Source of the DNA: Epiperipatus broadwayi
Lineage: Eukaryota > Onychophora > Udeonychophora > Euonychophora > Peripatidae
DNA: 64,000 nt
NCBI GenBank assembly: GCA_028023455.1
Contig: JAQFVV010000443.1
Coordinates: forward strand, 310,001-374,000
Direction: 5' to 3'
Shown here: positions 44,465-56,030 of the stretch, piece after piece
Numbering within the stretch: the stretch's first letter is position 1
How the letters are laid out: every line of letters begins with the position of its first letter
The notes under the pieces: generated by a model
The model's database searches: none
The model's input: only the letters and a program-made list of their open reading frames with translations
Told to the model about the DNA's origin: nothing
Translations under genes and position numbers: made by a program

Positions 44465-46627
44465 TGTAATGGTCCAGAGAATGAGCTTAACATGGTCTGC
44501 ACTACAGGGCGCCATCTAGGCATTTGAACCTAGAAAAATTTATAAAGTAGGCAGATACGTAAGTAAAAAAAAAAATAATTTTTTTTTATTTTGATTCCAG
44601 TCGTTAGCCCAAGTCACTAGCTCAGGGAGTAGCAGAGATTTAATAATATCATATCTTATCTAATTATATTTCAATATTAAAAAATAAATAAAGTAAGCCA
44701 CTGCCAGTAATTAACATACAAGAATTTATTTACGCACATATATATATAAGATTTAACATTATTTTAGCATCAGTTTATCTTTTAAAATTTAACTTTCATT
44801 TTTAACTTTGATTTTAATTTACATTTTAATTTTTACAACTTTACATTTTAATTTTTTTATAAGTTCGCACAGAGGAGTTTATAAAAGTTTGTTTTAAAAT
44901 GTTGAGTATAGATCGGTTACATAGATTACAACGGTTAAAAACATTTCAAAATAAACATAAACGATCAAAATATAAAATCATTGATACCGACAATTGCAGA
45001 GGGAAATTTATAAGTAACCCAATAGTATTCACCATAAGATACTTGCATTGTCACCAATAACTTAAAAGACATCTGAATAAATACATTATAGATACTCACC
45101 GTAAAGTATCATTATTTATCGAATGTCTATATATTTTGATCAAATATAAAAACCCAAAACATACCTAACCGATAACCAATCCATGCAAGCGTCTATAAAC
45201 AACTTAAATTTAATGCATTTTTATTTAGGGTCGAGTATGAATAGACTACATAGATTTGCATTTGAAAATAAAATATTATATCCCTATTTAACCATAGGCT
45301 AAAATTCGCAGTCAAACTGGCATCAATTCATCTGATATATCGATGTATTCAATGTAATATGGAATATGGCAGCACCAAAAAGATTAAGAGAAGACATTGA
45401 CTCTCATCAGATAGGAATATTACATCTATCTAACGAGAAGAACAATAAAAAAAAACTCCATAGAAAGGAACTGCGTTCTCCATCTTATAATTCCTTCCAT
45501 AGGCAAACGGGTGAGTGCGGCGTATATATAAACGATTCTGCCAGTAGCGAATCTCCGACTACATCTACTAACTACATCAATATATCCAATCCATTGACCC
45601 AATTTAACAATGACACAAATAACCTAAGATTACCCTCCCCTAATATAACTTTACAAATCTATACGACCATTCACACCCGACTTAAGTTTAACATTGATAT
45701 ATTTTAATTTATCGGAAAACAGAAATCATAAATAAACTTAAAGAACAAAATTAAAAAAATGGAAATGATTTTAAACAAATAAATAAAAAATACATCAAAT
45801 AACATTTTAACTACTTTAGTCAGATAGGAAACTAATGCAATTATTTTAAATATGAAAAGTTTTTAATTTAATGTTCATTAATTTTAAAGTTCTTACGGTT
45901 TTAAACAGTTCATCTTTATCTGTCATTTGTAAGTTTGAATGGGAATTCCCATGCCATCCTGAAGATATTGGTATCCATTTAGCTGTTGCTTTATTTATTC
46001 ATCCGGAGGTTTTTGCTTTAACTGGTCCTCAATGAAGAAAACGATGTTTCACTCCCTTTTCTTTAACAGCTAAAGGAATTGAAAGTGCGTCTTTCAATCC
46101 CTTCACCTCCAACTCCGTACTAATACATATAGTCACATCGTAATAATCCTTAATAATTTTCAAACTTGTCCTTTTATATTAATTTGAAGGATTGAATTTA
46201 CATTACATCATCGATGCGATGGTCCTTTCACTGAGGTCCGATTCCATAGGGATTTCTTCTTATTTGCTAACAGTTTCTATTGTTTTCCTATCTGACCGAT
46301 GTTTTTACATTTAAATACCCAAGGCTGGTTTACATTTAACTAATTAAAACAATCATTTCCATTTCTGATTAATTAATGTGTTTTCCAAGATTAAAGATAT
46401 ATTTTTATCTCTAAATCTTTTTAAGTTTTTGTTTTTAAAATACTTTTTCTTTAATAAAGTTTTATTTTAATAATTATTTATCTGTGCGATTTTATATATA
46501 TGCGAGTTTAAGATGATTTTTTTTATTTTTAATTCTTAAAAAAAAAAAGTTTTTATTGGCAAACTTTTTTTTATTTTTATATGTTTACTAATAAAAAATA
46601 ATGTAACATACGTATGTGCCCGTTACA
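44465..46627 (+). mobile_element. Possible LTR-retroelement remnant or large solo LTR
   Basis: Bounded by tgtaatgg (44465) and its imperfect inverse cccgttaca (ending 46627), the TG...CA, TGTAA/TTACA style of many Ty3-like LTRs, set in AT repeats. The interior is more complex than the flanks and contains short open pieces (44899-45060, 45366-45707, 45869-46036) and an AATAAA-type signal near 46454. I found no internal duplication of the ends, no RT and no integrase. A DNA element with these short inverted ends is the alternative. Confidence 0.4.
45366..45707 (+). CDS. Unrecognised 113-aa open frame
   Basis: Starts MAAPKRLREDIDSH at a plausible ATG. It has a lysine-rich stretch near residue 25 (NNKKKLHRKELR) and a Ser/Thr/Asn-rich second half with no predicted membrane segment. 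It lies inside the LTR-like element at 44465-46627 and could be a truncated gag- or ORF1-like protein. Codon use is less AT-biased than the flanks. No family was recognised; function unknown. Confidence 0.3.
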   Translation: MAAPKRLREDIDSHQIGILHLSNEKNNKKKLHRKELRSPSYNSFHRQTGECGVYINDSASSESPTTSTNYINISNPLTQFNNDTNNLRLPSPNITLQIYTTIHTRLKFNIDIF

Positions 46628-46636
46628 ATATATATA

Positions 46637-46702
46637 TATAATTAAGTTCCAACCAGTAGCCACCTGAATGTTTAGGTGGTTACTGGTTGGAACTTAATTA
46701 TA
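46637..46702. repeat. Near-perfect hairpin, 29-bp arms, 8-nt loop
   Basis: Left arm 46637-46665 and right arm 46674-46702 are complementary except for one G-U/A-C position, with loop gaatgttt. The core is gttccaaccagta...tactggttggaac. The size is that of a miRNA-type precursor or a tiny foldback; it lies 9 bp beyond the LTR-like element. Confidence 0.85.
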
Positions 46703-46873
46703 TCATTATCCCAGATTAGTTTTGGGCACTATTTCACTTATTATATATATATAGAGAGAGAAAGAAATGTAGCATTCCTCAAGTGTGTATCAAATTTTCA
46801 GAGATATTGGTGAAATATAACATTTGCCTTATTATTCAAAAGTGACTCTCAGAGTACAATTACATTTAAATTT

Positions 46874-47308
46874 TTGTTAAAGGAAGATTGTCTTGACAGC
46901 AGTATGAAATTGTTGAGGTTATTCATATTAGGATTGTCTAAGTGTTGTCTGGTTTTTAATGATATCCCCCTAAAGATAAAATTCTCTTTGGAGTGTCATG
47001 GTGTATTTGAAATTTCGTATGGAGTTTGTTTACATTCATACATTGGACAAAACAATTGTAGAATAAATATAAAAAAGGAAGAACACATTTTAGCAGCTAA
47101 AGAAAAATTTAAGTCATTTGTCATTTATTCACACATTAAATTAACTAACCATGACATCAATTTTAATAAAACACATATTCTGACAAAAATTGAACAATAT
47201 GACCAGAGACAGCTAAGGGAAGCTATAGAGATTTTTAAAAGACCTAAGAGCATAAATGAAAAGTGTGAATTAAAGAAAATTAATAATATTTGGCAAATGC
47301 TATTTTAG
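46874..47308 (+). pseudogene. GIY-YIG endonuclease relic of a second Penelope-like family
   Basis: A 144-aa open frame. Residues ~47-60 (GVFEISYGVCLHSYIGQ) match the opening of a PLE GIY-YIG domain (G.Y.I.C.CG..YIGQT). The rest keeps the order of this domain: SHIKLTNHDINFNKTHIL (S..AEH....H.I.F..T.IL), then RQLREAIEIFKRP, typical of the end of PLE proteins. The Cys pair of the family is partly lost (YGVC). It differs from the PLE at 11.6-14.3 kb, so it is a separate lineage. No RT was found upstream, hence a 5'-truncated copy. The N-terminal ~40 residues may not belong to the domain. Confidence 0.75.
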
Positions 47309-48372
47309 GATAAAACATTTTTTAAAACTTTTCAACCAATAGAATTTGAGAATGAGAAAATGACAAAGGAAAAAAAATATTTTAAATCTAACTACACAAA
47401 TTCTTATGATTTGAGAAAGAAAAAGCTCCGAAGAAAGTCTTTCTTATTGTACTGAAACATCAGTTATTTAGCATTACACAGAAGATCCCAGAAATAGTAC
47501 TATGAATTCATCTTTTATCCATGAGAATATTAGAATTTATATAGATATATTGTAGCAGTCAATCTTATCCCAAGATCGAGCTTCACTGTTCCAACACTTA
47601 ACCTACATTTCATCCTGTTTTTTTTGTCACACGTATATAAACTATATGTATATTTCTGAGAAGTGTCTATAAAAATTTATAAATATAAATCTCAAATAAA
47701 AATTTTCTTCAATTTTAAATATTAACTTTTATGGATGCGACTCAGATACATACATATATTAATGGAGCTTTTATATAAATAAAAGCACAAGCAAATCTTT
47801 TAAATATATATATTTTTTAACTATATGTTATTTATTTTATAAATATTTTTCTTCATATAATTACACAAATATTCAAGATGGAAGATGCAGTTGTTAACTG
47901 TCCAAGAGTAATTAAAGAGGTGGGCTTCATGATTTTAAAAGGAATTTTTAAATTAAAGTTAATGAAAGTAAAATTTAAAACAAAACTAATTGATTTTAGT
48001 TAGCTGTTAACATTTTTATCAAATCTATTTCCAATCTGGAAATTGATTTGAATTTGTTTTTGGACAGTCATCTAACAATTGCATCTCCACTAACAATAGA
48101 GAAAATATTTCTGTAAATTAAGGATTAATTAGAGTTAAGACATTTAATTAAAAACATTCTTTGAATATCTCAAAGTTTGTATAAATAGGGTCAAAAATCT
48201 ATTGTGTCAGAGTTTGGTCAATAGTCGCTAACCGATTTCACGTCTGTTTAATTATTTGAGGGGTCATAGCCACCTTCCCCTCTGTCTTCAGCTCCACTCT
48301 TTACCATGCAGAGATGTAGCTCCTACCACTGCCTGTGCTGTTAAAGAATGCCGCCTGCCACAGAAGATTCAT
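47309..48372. other. AT-rich spacer
   Basis: A short word group gcagtcaatcttatc...gatcgagcttca at 47555-47588 resembles the left end of the 2.83-kb insertion (37928-37960), suggesting a shared repeat. Nothing else recognised. Confidence 0.5.
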
Positions 48373-48797
48373 CAGTATTCAATAGAATTCTGAGGTAACC
48401 AGCCCAAAGACATAATTGTATTACCAAATTCTGGCTTATGACTATAAAATTAATGTTTTTTTAAATGTTAAACCTCTTTTTAACTCACTAATCAGTGAGC
48501 ATGTTAAGCTAATTATTTTCTTGGTATTGATTCTCTTTTATCAAATTAATACTACTATGAAATATTTCATCCAACTCATGCTTCTTATTTGTCAGTATTC
48601 GATAGAATTCTGAGGTAACCAGCCCAAAAACATAATTGTATTACCTAATTCTGGCTTATGACTATAAAATTAATGTTTTTTTTAATGTTAAACCTCTAAT
48701 CAGTGAGCATGTTAAGCTAATTATTTTCTTGGTATCGATTCTCTTTTATCAAATTAATACTACTATGAAATATTTCATCCAACTCATGCTTCTTATT
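48373..48797 (+). repeat. Recent tandem duplication, ~220 + 205 bp
   Basis: Unit 1 (48373-48592) and unit 2 (48593-48797) are nearly identical. They start cagtattc(a/g)atagaatt and end catgcttcttattt. Unit 2 lacks ~14 bp (ttttaactcacta-like) and has a handful of substitutions. The high identity shows a recent event. The 65-aa open frame within unit 1 has no family features. Confidence 0.92.
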
Positions 48798-49435
48798 TTT
48801 TTAATAATTTAGTGCGGTTATAATTTATTTTAATGCTATTTTTTTTATTATTTTCATTTAATATATATTTGTAAATGTCAATCAAACTTAGTCTTGCGAA
48901 CTTCTATATCTTGCTGTGGAATAAAATGGGGGGGGGGATTAATGAGTTATTATTTATATCTAAATAGTTCATAAGATTGAGTTTGTATTTCAAATGAATA
49001 CATGCTTTTAAATAAATGTTTTATCATAAATTTATACAAAATGTATAAATACTTTGCAATCTGGGGTAAATATTGGTATTCATTAATTTAATGAATTTCT
49101 TTATTCATCATCATCGCCAAAACACTGGCAACCTTATTCTATTTTACTACTTGCACTTTTAAGTGCATGAATTTTAGTTTTTTTTTTTTTTTTTATATGT
49201 TAAACAAAATAGGATTGATTCAAGAAGGGGGAGCAATGCATGCTTCATTAATTATAGTTTTAACTGCTGATTAATGAGTTCTATCGTCATGGGTCATTAT
49301 TTTAACATGTCATTATGTATTTGTTAAACTACTTAAGGCTTTATATTTAGTCTTTTAAATCCAATGTTTTTATAGCTTATAATAGCATTGCTGGCATATG
49401 TCAAATTATTGATAAGCCACATAGGGCTTTGATCT
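48798..49435. other. AT-rich DNA with a G10 run
   Basis: Contains an unusual run of ten G at 48928-48937. No gene recognised. Confidence 0.5.
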
Positions 49436-49800
49436 GATTCACCTGTACCTCATTCCAGGGAATCACGATCATCTTCATTTGTCATTCTTCTCCTCCAAGT
49501 ATATATTTATATACTGCTTTGATTCACCTGTACCTCATTCCAGAGATTTGAAGCCTTCCATCTTTTATTGTTCTCATTCATAATAGGGGTCTAAGTCTAT
49601 CACCTGGAACAAGCCAGTTAGTGTAGTTGAAGCTCTGCATGGACTTACCATAAACCGGATCCTAGCAACTTCCCACCGACCTTTACATTTTCAGTACCGC
49701 TCTAGCATGAAGCTGGTGTACCGCCTTCAAATAGAATGATGTTTTCTCAGCCTAAGTTGTTACCCTATCTCTCATTGACTTAATGCTAGCACCACAATTT
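49436..49800. repeat. Complex non-coding block with an internal 23-bp repeat
   Basis: The words gattcacctgtacctcattc plus cag occur at 49436-49458 and again at 49520-49542. The block to about 49800 is richer in GC than its surroundings (for example ccggatcctagcaacttccc) and looks like a retroposon relic, but I could not assign it. Confidence 0.4.
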
Positions 49801-50411
49801 CTTATAGTTAGTTTTCTAATCTATTTAACAAAATAAATCGTAATGATGTGTAATAATGAAACGTTTTTCTCTTTGTAATATTTTTAGTTGGAGTTTAAAT
49901 CCAACCTCTCATGAGGCTGCCCTCCCCTTTATTGAAATAAGCCATTCCCGTATTGATACAGTTTCACAATATTTGACCATTAAATGTGAAATAAATAATG
50001 TTTATAGTCTACTTGCTGATCAAAATGTTTCCTTATTTTATTGTTACAAATAAAGTTTATAAATGAAAATAAACTTATGTATGAAATGCCAAGGGCATCC
50101 TACTAAAATCATATAATCAGCAAGACTCTATTGTATCTTAATATGTATTATTTTTAATGTATAAACATCCACCAAAACACCCAGATCTGTTTTGTAACAT
50201 GAATTAAAATCCTATTTTAAATATACATTCAGTATTGTAACTGCCACACTAAATTGATATCTATTGAAAAAAAATAATTGGATAAGGATTGTCAAAGATT
50301 TGTAACCAAAATAATAGTTTTATATTTTTAAACTTTAATCCAGTTGTTTGAATCTCATTAATATATTTATTTATGTATGTTTTTTAACTTATATCTTGGG
50401 TTCACTCAATC

Positions 50412-50650
50412 TCATCATCATCGTCAGCTGAGTTCTCATGCAAAATGATGCAGCACCGGGGCTGGAAATAATTAATTTATATAGTATTGCCATAGGTATT
50501 GTCCATAGTGTTATAGGTTTGGGGAATAGGCAAATAGGTTAGAATTCATGATTGCTCCTGACCTGTGTATCTTGGTCATGATTGGATTAGGGATACTTTT
50601 GTTTAGATTCTAAATCTTGTTAGATGGACATACATTTTCGATCGGTACAA
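50412..50650 (-). mobile_element. SINE-like retroelement, copy 2, (GAT)n tail
   Basis: Same family and orientation as 40524-40757. Shared blocks are acacaggtc(t/a)ggagcaatc, gaattctaacctatttgc, and a gatgatgatgag tail at the low-coordinate end. Its 5' end on the minus strand (ttgtaccgatcgaaaatgta) corresponds to the tactggtcaaaaacgt start of copy 1. Confidence 0.65.
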
Positions 50651-51539
50651 TATATATAACATCTTGAAAGATGTTAGTATAATCTTTACATTATGGAATA
50701 AACTGGGATTTTCAAAATATTCAATTAGACTATGACTATGATACATTTATAAAAGCACCAGATGAAAATCTAAGTTAAACATGTAATGGTCTGGCCTGTC
50801 ATCTTTTAACCCCCGGCACTACTGCAGATTTAAATTGTTCTCTTTTGTGAGACTTTTGTAACCTTTTAACTTTTGATTTTAATATTAAACTGTTATACTA
50901 TACCAGAATTCAATAAAATGAATTTGATTTGATAGTTATATATGTAAGAAAATGAAAAAAAAATCTAAAAATTTATATTTGAATTTTGCAAATATTAAAA
51001 AAAATGAGTTTGTAGTGATATACACATTCATTATTGAAGATAGGAAGAGTAGAGTGACTAATTAAACAAACAAAATCTCTTTTAATCAAAAATTTCTATT
51101 TAAAAAGCAAATGAATAACTATCAACCTCTAATAAATGTATAAAATTCTGTTTTAAAATATTAAAATTATTTTCTTCTGTTTAAAATATCTCAACTTATC
51201 CCAACACAGTGTCAATAATGATATATCAGCTATAACTGTCAATAAGGTGGGGGTGATCAGAATTTAGTGAGATTTTTTGTTAATATTATGCTATAAGTTA
51301 TTACCAATACCAATAGGTGAGCCTATGGGTCTAGTCTACTGTAAGAAGTGCTCCTATTTATATTGTTATTCCAGTAAAAAGACTGTAAGGGAAAGAAAAC
51401 CAGAAGGAAAGTTGGGTGAGTGAATATTTTTTATTTTTAGCCAAAAATGTAAAGAAAAAAAACTTCTGTTAATAAAATGAAAAATTTCAAAAACGCTAAT
51501 TTATTCAAAATAAAATTCGCTAATTTATTCAAGATGGCG
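50651..51539. other. AT-rich spacer
   Basis: No gene recognised; an imperfect direct repeat (cgctaatttattcaa) at 51495-51533 immediately precedes the Tx1-like element and could belong to its leader. Confidence 0.5.
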
Positions 51540-51543
51540 ACCA

Positions 51544-53393
51544 TTGCTAAAGAAAATGAAGAAAGAAAAAATTGATGAGTCATCTTTTAAAACAGATTTG
51601 ATCAATTTGACTAAAGTGAATCAAAGCTTTAACAAACATAATGAAACACAGAATCAAACAGACATTTATCTAACAAACAAAAATGATCATACAGGATTAC
51701 AAAAGCAAGATTTAACTAAAGGGCATATAATAAAACCATTAAAATACAACTCAAATGCTTCTTATTCTAACTCAAGCCATAACTCTAATTTTACAACTAA
51801 TAATCAAAAATCTATATCAAATACAGAATATAACCACAAACATAATACAAAAACATAATAGAAAAAAGTGAAGATAACAAAAATAATAATAAAGGCTCTA
51901 AATCTTATGCCGACTCTTTAAAAAGCTCAAACATTTCATGTAATCAAAATTCTCAATCTAATACTGAATTGCAAAATACTGTTTTTGAACTAATGGAGGA
52001 CATTGAGGATAACCTTTCTCAAACACAAGAGTCAGGGAAAGGGACTGATTTAAATAATTATTTAAGCTTAGATTGGGAACAATATAAAACTATTAATGAT
52101 AATTTTAATCTAACAATACCACCTCTGCTTTGAAAATCATTTAAAAAATACCAAAACAATAATTTTATAATATTAGCTGTTACAAATAATGAGAATAGAC
52201 TGTTTAACTTCCCTACAGATACATTTTATAAAATGCTTTAATCAGAGGAACAATGGCAATACATCACTAAAATTCTGCATCACCCAAATAGAATACACCT
52301 CATAATTGAACTTACCAATCCTTTGCAAAAAGCAATCTTCATGAACAATTATCAAACCTTAGGAAATCTCTGCCTTTGTCAAATAGACATTAGTAGGTCA
52401 TTGACTGCATATGGAAGACTAAAGAATTGTTTTATTGACTTTACATCCAATGATTTACACAAGCTACTAAATTCCTATGGGACCATATCTAGATTCGAAT
52501 ATACCAAAGAAAAAGGGACAGAGTGCATGTACTGTCCAACACAGCAACATTTATGGCAGCATTAAAAAAGGAGTTGCACCATATGATATCCCCTCAATTT
52601 TCATGGTGGAGAATGCACCACTTATTATATCATTTTGAGGAGTAGCACCTATGCAACCAATGGCATCACCTGGTTTGTGAATGCCTGGGAAGAATATTTC
52701 CACACATGCAACTACCATAACAAAAACCCTGAAATAAATAGAAATAACCCTGAACTGATACCAGATGCATCTCCAATTTCTACAAATAATGAAGATATGA
52801 CAGAACCAACATGACAAAGAAATGAAAGCTTGGCATCTAATAATCAATCTGAATACTTCTGACCAAACAATTCTCCAGATGCAGATTGATAATGCAGATT
52901 GATATAACAAGGGATTCAGGCAAGAGTGATGAAATATCCTCAAGATTAGAATGTTCATCTATAAGTTGTACCCTCACTCCACTGGAAGACAGAAAGCATG
53001 AACTAAAAAAAAGAGAAGCTAAGAGAAATGATTGCCAGAAAACAAGATTCTGAGGCACATATAAACTCACCTGAAACTTCTAATGCATCTAGTGATCAGA
53101 GTACAATCTTCAGATCAGACCAAGAGAACTCAACCCCAAGAATGCTCAAAATTAAGAAAAAGAAAAAGAGACCCAGTCTCAATGTGGAAACAAATCAAAA
53201 AAGCAAATCAATAAATTCAGAAAATGATGATCATGAAGAACTATCATCAATTTCTTTAACAAATGAACTTGACATAAAAAAAAATGCATTGGACAAGAGA
53301 GAAATAGGATTTGTTATACTCAAGGTTCAGCTGCTACAACAGGCTCTTGTAAAACTCAGAAATCTTTTAATCATAAAATGCCTGCAGATGTAG
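51544..53393 (+). pseudogene. Tx1-like ORF1 (broken)
   Basis: Pieces at 51544-51858, about 51870-52132, 52323-52565 and 53028-53393 share a polar Asn/Ser/Lys-rich composition, as expected for the RNA-binding ORF1 protein that packages LINE RNA. The central piece (52323-52565) reads LTNPLQKAIFMNNYQTLGNL and continues to a Cys pair (CMYC). Near 52660-52740 a WFVNAWEEYFHTCNYHNK stretch may be a decayed CCHC knuckle. The last piece has a basic patch KIKKKKKRPS. Stops lie near 52132, 52240 and 52563. Assignment rests on position before ORF2 and composition rather than a clear domain. Confidence 0.6.
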
Positions 53394-53637
53394 ACCAAGA
53401 TCAATCCCAATCAAACGGATTACAATGGGACTCATCACATTAGACATGACAATAAATCTGATTTTTATGAACAGATTGAAAGCGGTCAGTACTAGCCCAC
53501 TAATGGTCATCTCTTTGCTGATCCTAACCATTAGTCCAATTATAAATTTATATACTATAATCAGTAAATCAGAAATTTGGATCACAAAAAAATTATTGGT
53601 AGTCAGATGAAAAGAAGCAACACCAGAAATCACAATA

Positions 53638-54283
53638 ATGAAAATTAAAATAGTGGGCATAAATATAAGAGGACTAAATTCGATCAAAAGAGCCTTTGCT
53701 ATCAAAAATTGGTTAATCAAGGAAGCACCAAATATTGTTTGCCTGTCAGAAACCAAAAACCATTTCAACACAGATCACAGATTTACCCAAATACTTGAAC
53801 CTTTGGGGTATTACAATTTTCATATGGGATCATCAGCAGTTGGGGGGGGGCTTACTGATTAATAAAATTTTGGGGCCATCTGAATTTAAATTGATTTTCA
53901 TGGATTGTAATTGCCTTATCCTGAGCCTAAAGACTGGAAACAATACAATTCACATTATTTACTTATATCTGCAGAATGAAGAATCAGTAATCCTGAAAGT
54001 AATACCCAAGATCAACATGGTGATTTCCTCCTGCCAAGGGCCAACCATCCTCTTCAGGGATTTTAATTTACCATATGAGACATTTAATAAAAAATATATC
54101 CACTTAATTAATAGAGGATTTATGTGTGCACAGGGTTATTTCCCCTCAGGCACATATTCCTTCTATACAAAGAAACATAAAACACTGATCAATCTGTTAT
54201 ACTACATCCCTGACATTCATTTTCTAATTGAGACATCTCTCAAACCAGAGGTTTTCTTAGACCACCTGACCTTGAAGGTCTAG
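53638..54283 (+). pseudogene. Tx1-like ORF2, endonuclease domain (frameshifted at G8)
   Basis: Starts MKIKIVGINIRGLNSIKRAF, the opening of the L1/Tx1 endonuclease (N.RGLNS), then NIVCLSETKNHF with the metal-binding glutamate. The first frame (53638-53862) fails at a run of eight G (53840-53847). The protein continues in another frame (53735-54283), picking up at LLINKILGP and continuing through IIYLYLQNEES and TILFRDFNLPYE (family GD.N), to VFLDHLTL (family SDH). The catalytic residues are partly substituted: RDFN for GDFN and LDHL for SDH. Confidence 0.82.
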
Positions 54284-56030
54284 ATTGATGTAAAAGATGC
54301 TGTCCAGATTTTTAGTGGACTTATGAAGACAACAAGGATGATTAACAAGATCCATGCCCCTGCAGCTATCTTTTCTGAGATATATATTTACCTCTGGAAA
54401 ATTAACATCCTAAGCCTGCTGTTTATTGAAGCATGGATTACATTTATTGAAATAACAAGATCGATCATTGATTTCTATATATGAAACCAAAAAGAACCAG
54501 TTAAGCTCATGCAAGATCTAAATAATATTTAAGATAGGTTAAATTCAGATCCAAGTGTAGTGGGAAACACAAAATTGATTTTAGAACTGAAAGAAATATA
54601 TAAAAATTCACAAAGGGCACTAGCAGAATTTATTGCAATCAAAAAGACAAAATTTTTTCTTGCCAACCACCACTGATGCATAAAAAGCTATATTCAGTGG
54701 GCGGTTGATGCAGGGAAAAACAGATTACACTGGCATCCCTTCTTATTGACAGACAATTCTACACAGGCACTGCAATGCTGATGAAAATTCACAATCACTT
54801 TAAAGGAAAATTGCAGAATGGTGTAAGACAGCAATTAAGACATAATTACAGCATAAACGATGGACTACATGGGATCACAGAAGCAAAAATTCTTCAAAAA
54901 CTACAATCAAGCCCTGACAGAACACACCCAGGACCAAATGCTGTCCCTAAATTTGCACCTCAGTCACTTCACTATTCCAATAATTAAAAACATGATTGAT
55001 GAGTTATCTAAGGGGCACAAGGACATACAAAGTCTCTACTCAATTTCACTGATGCCTTTTGTAAAAAAGCAAGGTGTCCCCATGGACATTAATAATTTGA
55101 GGCCTATCTTGATGACCCTGATATTAATCAAAGTCATTGAGGGCCTAATCAAAGATGACATAGAGGAAGTTATATACAAGCATATATCACATTCACAGTT
55201 TGCCAAAAAGAGCTCAACTGCAGATGTGGTATGCCAGCTTAAACTTACTGTTGATTACATTAGAACATCAAGGAAAGCTTGACTGATTGCCATCCGATTA
55301 GTCATTTTGGCAGCATTTGACTCAGTCAGAATAGATACTCTGCTTGAAATTCTAAACAGATATTCAGTCCCAAAGGTATTCTTAACAATCATTAAGAACC
55401 TCTGATGAACAGGGAAATATTAATGCACTCGATGGAAAAGTTGCCCTGGAATTTAAGCCTTTACTTTCCATCCTGCAGGGCTCCCCATTGAGCACTCTCC
55501 TGTTCATCATTGAATCAAATTTTCCTGGACTATATTTTCCTCCAATTAAGAAAATAATTAAGGATCTCTTTGCATGGATGACATACTAATGATTCTCCCA
55601 TCTGAAAAATATATTTTAAAACTACAAGAGGTGATAGATGAATATTCAAAATGTTATGACCTAAAATTTAACCTGGCAAAGTCTGCAGTTTTGAGGTTGA
55701 TTTCAGGACAAATGGTTGCCTCAAGATTTGTGGCCAAGCCACAGAAATTCCTGTTTCTCAATGCACTTGTCTTCAGTTTTAATGAGAAGCAATATCCAAC
55801 AATTCCTGCTTGAGGCTACCAAAAAGATAACCACATCATTGTCCAGAAAATATCTTTTAATCTATAGTAAAGTCACATTATTAAAAATGATGGTATTGAC
55901 AAAGGTTAATTATTATCTCCCTGTGATTAAGCCTACTGAACAGTTCATCTTGAAAATTGCATCCTTATGCTCTGGGTTTTTCTGGAAAAAGAATCTACAG
56001 ACAGATGCAACAACCCAGGGCCATTAATGA
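54284..56030 (+). pseudogene. Tx1-like ORF2, reverse transcriptase domain (broken)
   Basis: Readable RT blocks are a SPDRTHPGPNAVPKF region (54910-54955; the family has a K..PG.DG.P block) and ISLMPFVKKQGVPMDINNLRP (about 55045-55100; the N.RPI block). Next are SQFAKKSSTADVV (Q.GF.....T.D), AAFDSVRIDTLLE near 55313-55350 (catalytic D) and a CMDDILMILPS block at 55569-55603, which carries the catalytic DD pair (FADD/YADD position, here CMDD). KCYDLKFNLAKSAVL follows. Frames change several times, with stops between 55280 and 55570. The product was the polymerase for target-primed reverse transcription. Confidence 0.83.

Noticed and set aside
49856-50053. 65-aa open frame
   Set aside because: No motif, and length expected by chance; nothing around it suggests a gene.
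52551-53070. Minus-strand open frames of 135 and 77 aa
   Set aside because: Hydrophobic antisense of the Tx1-like ORF1; no family motif.
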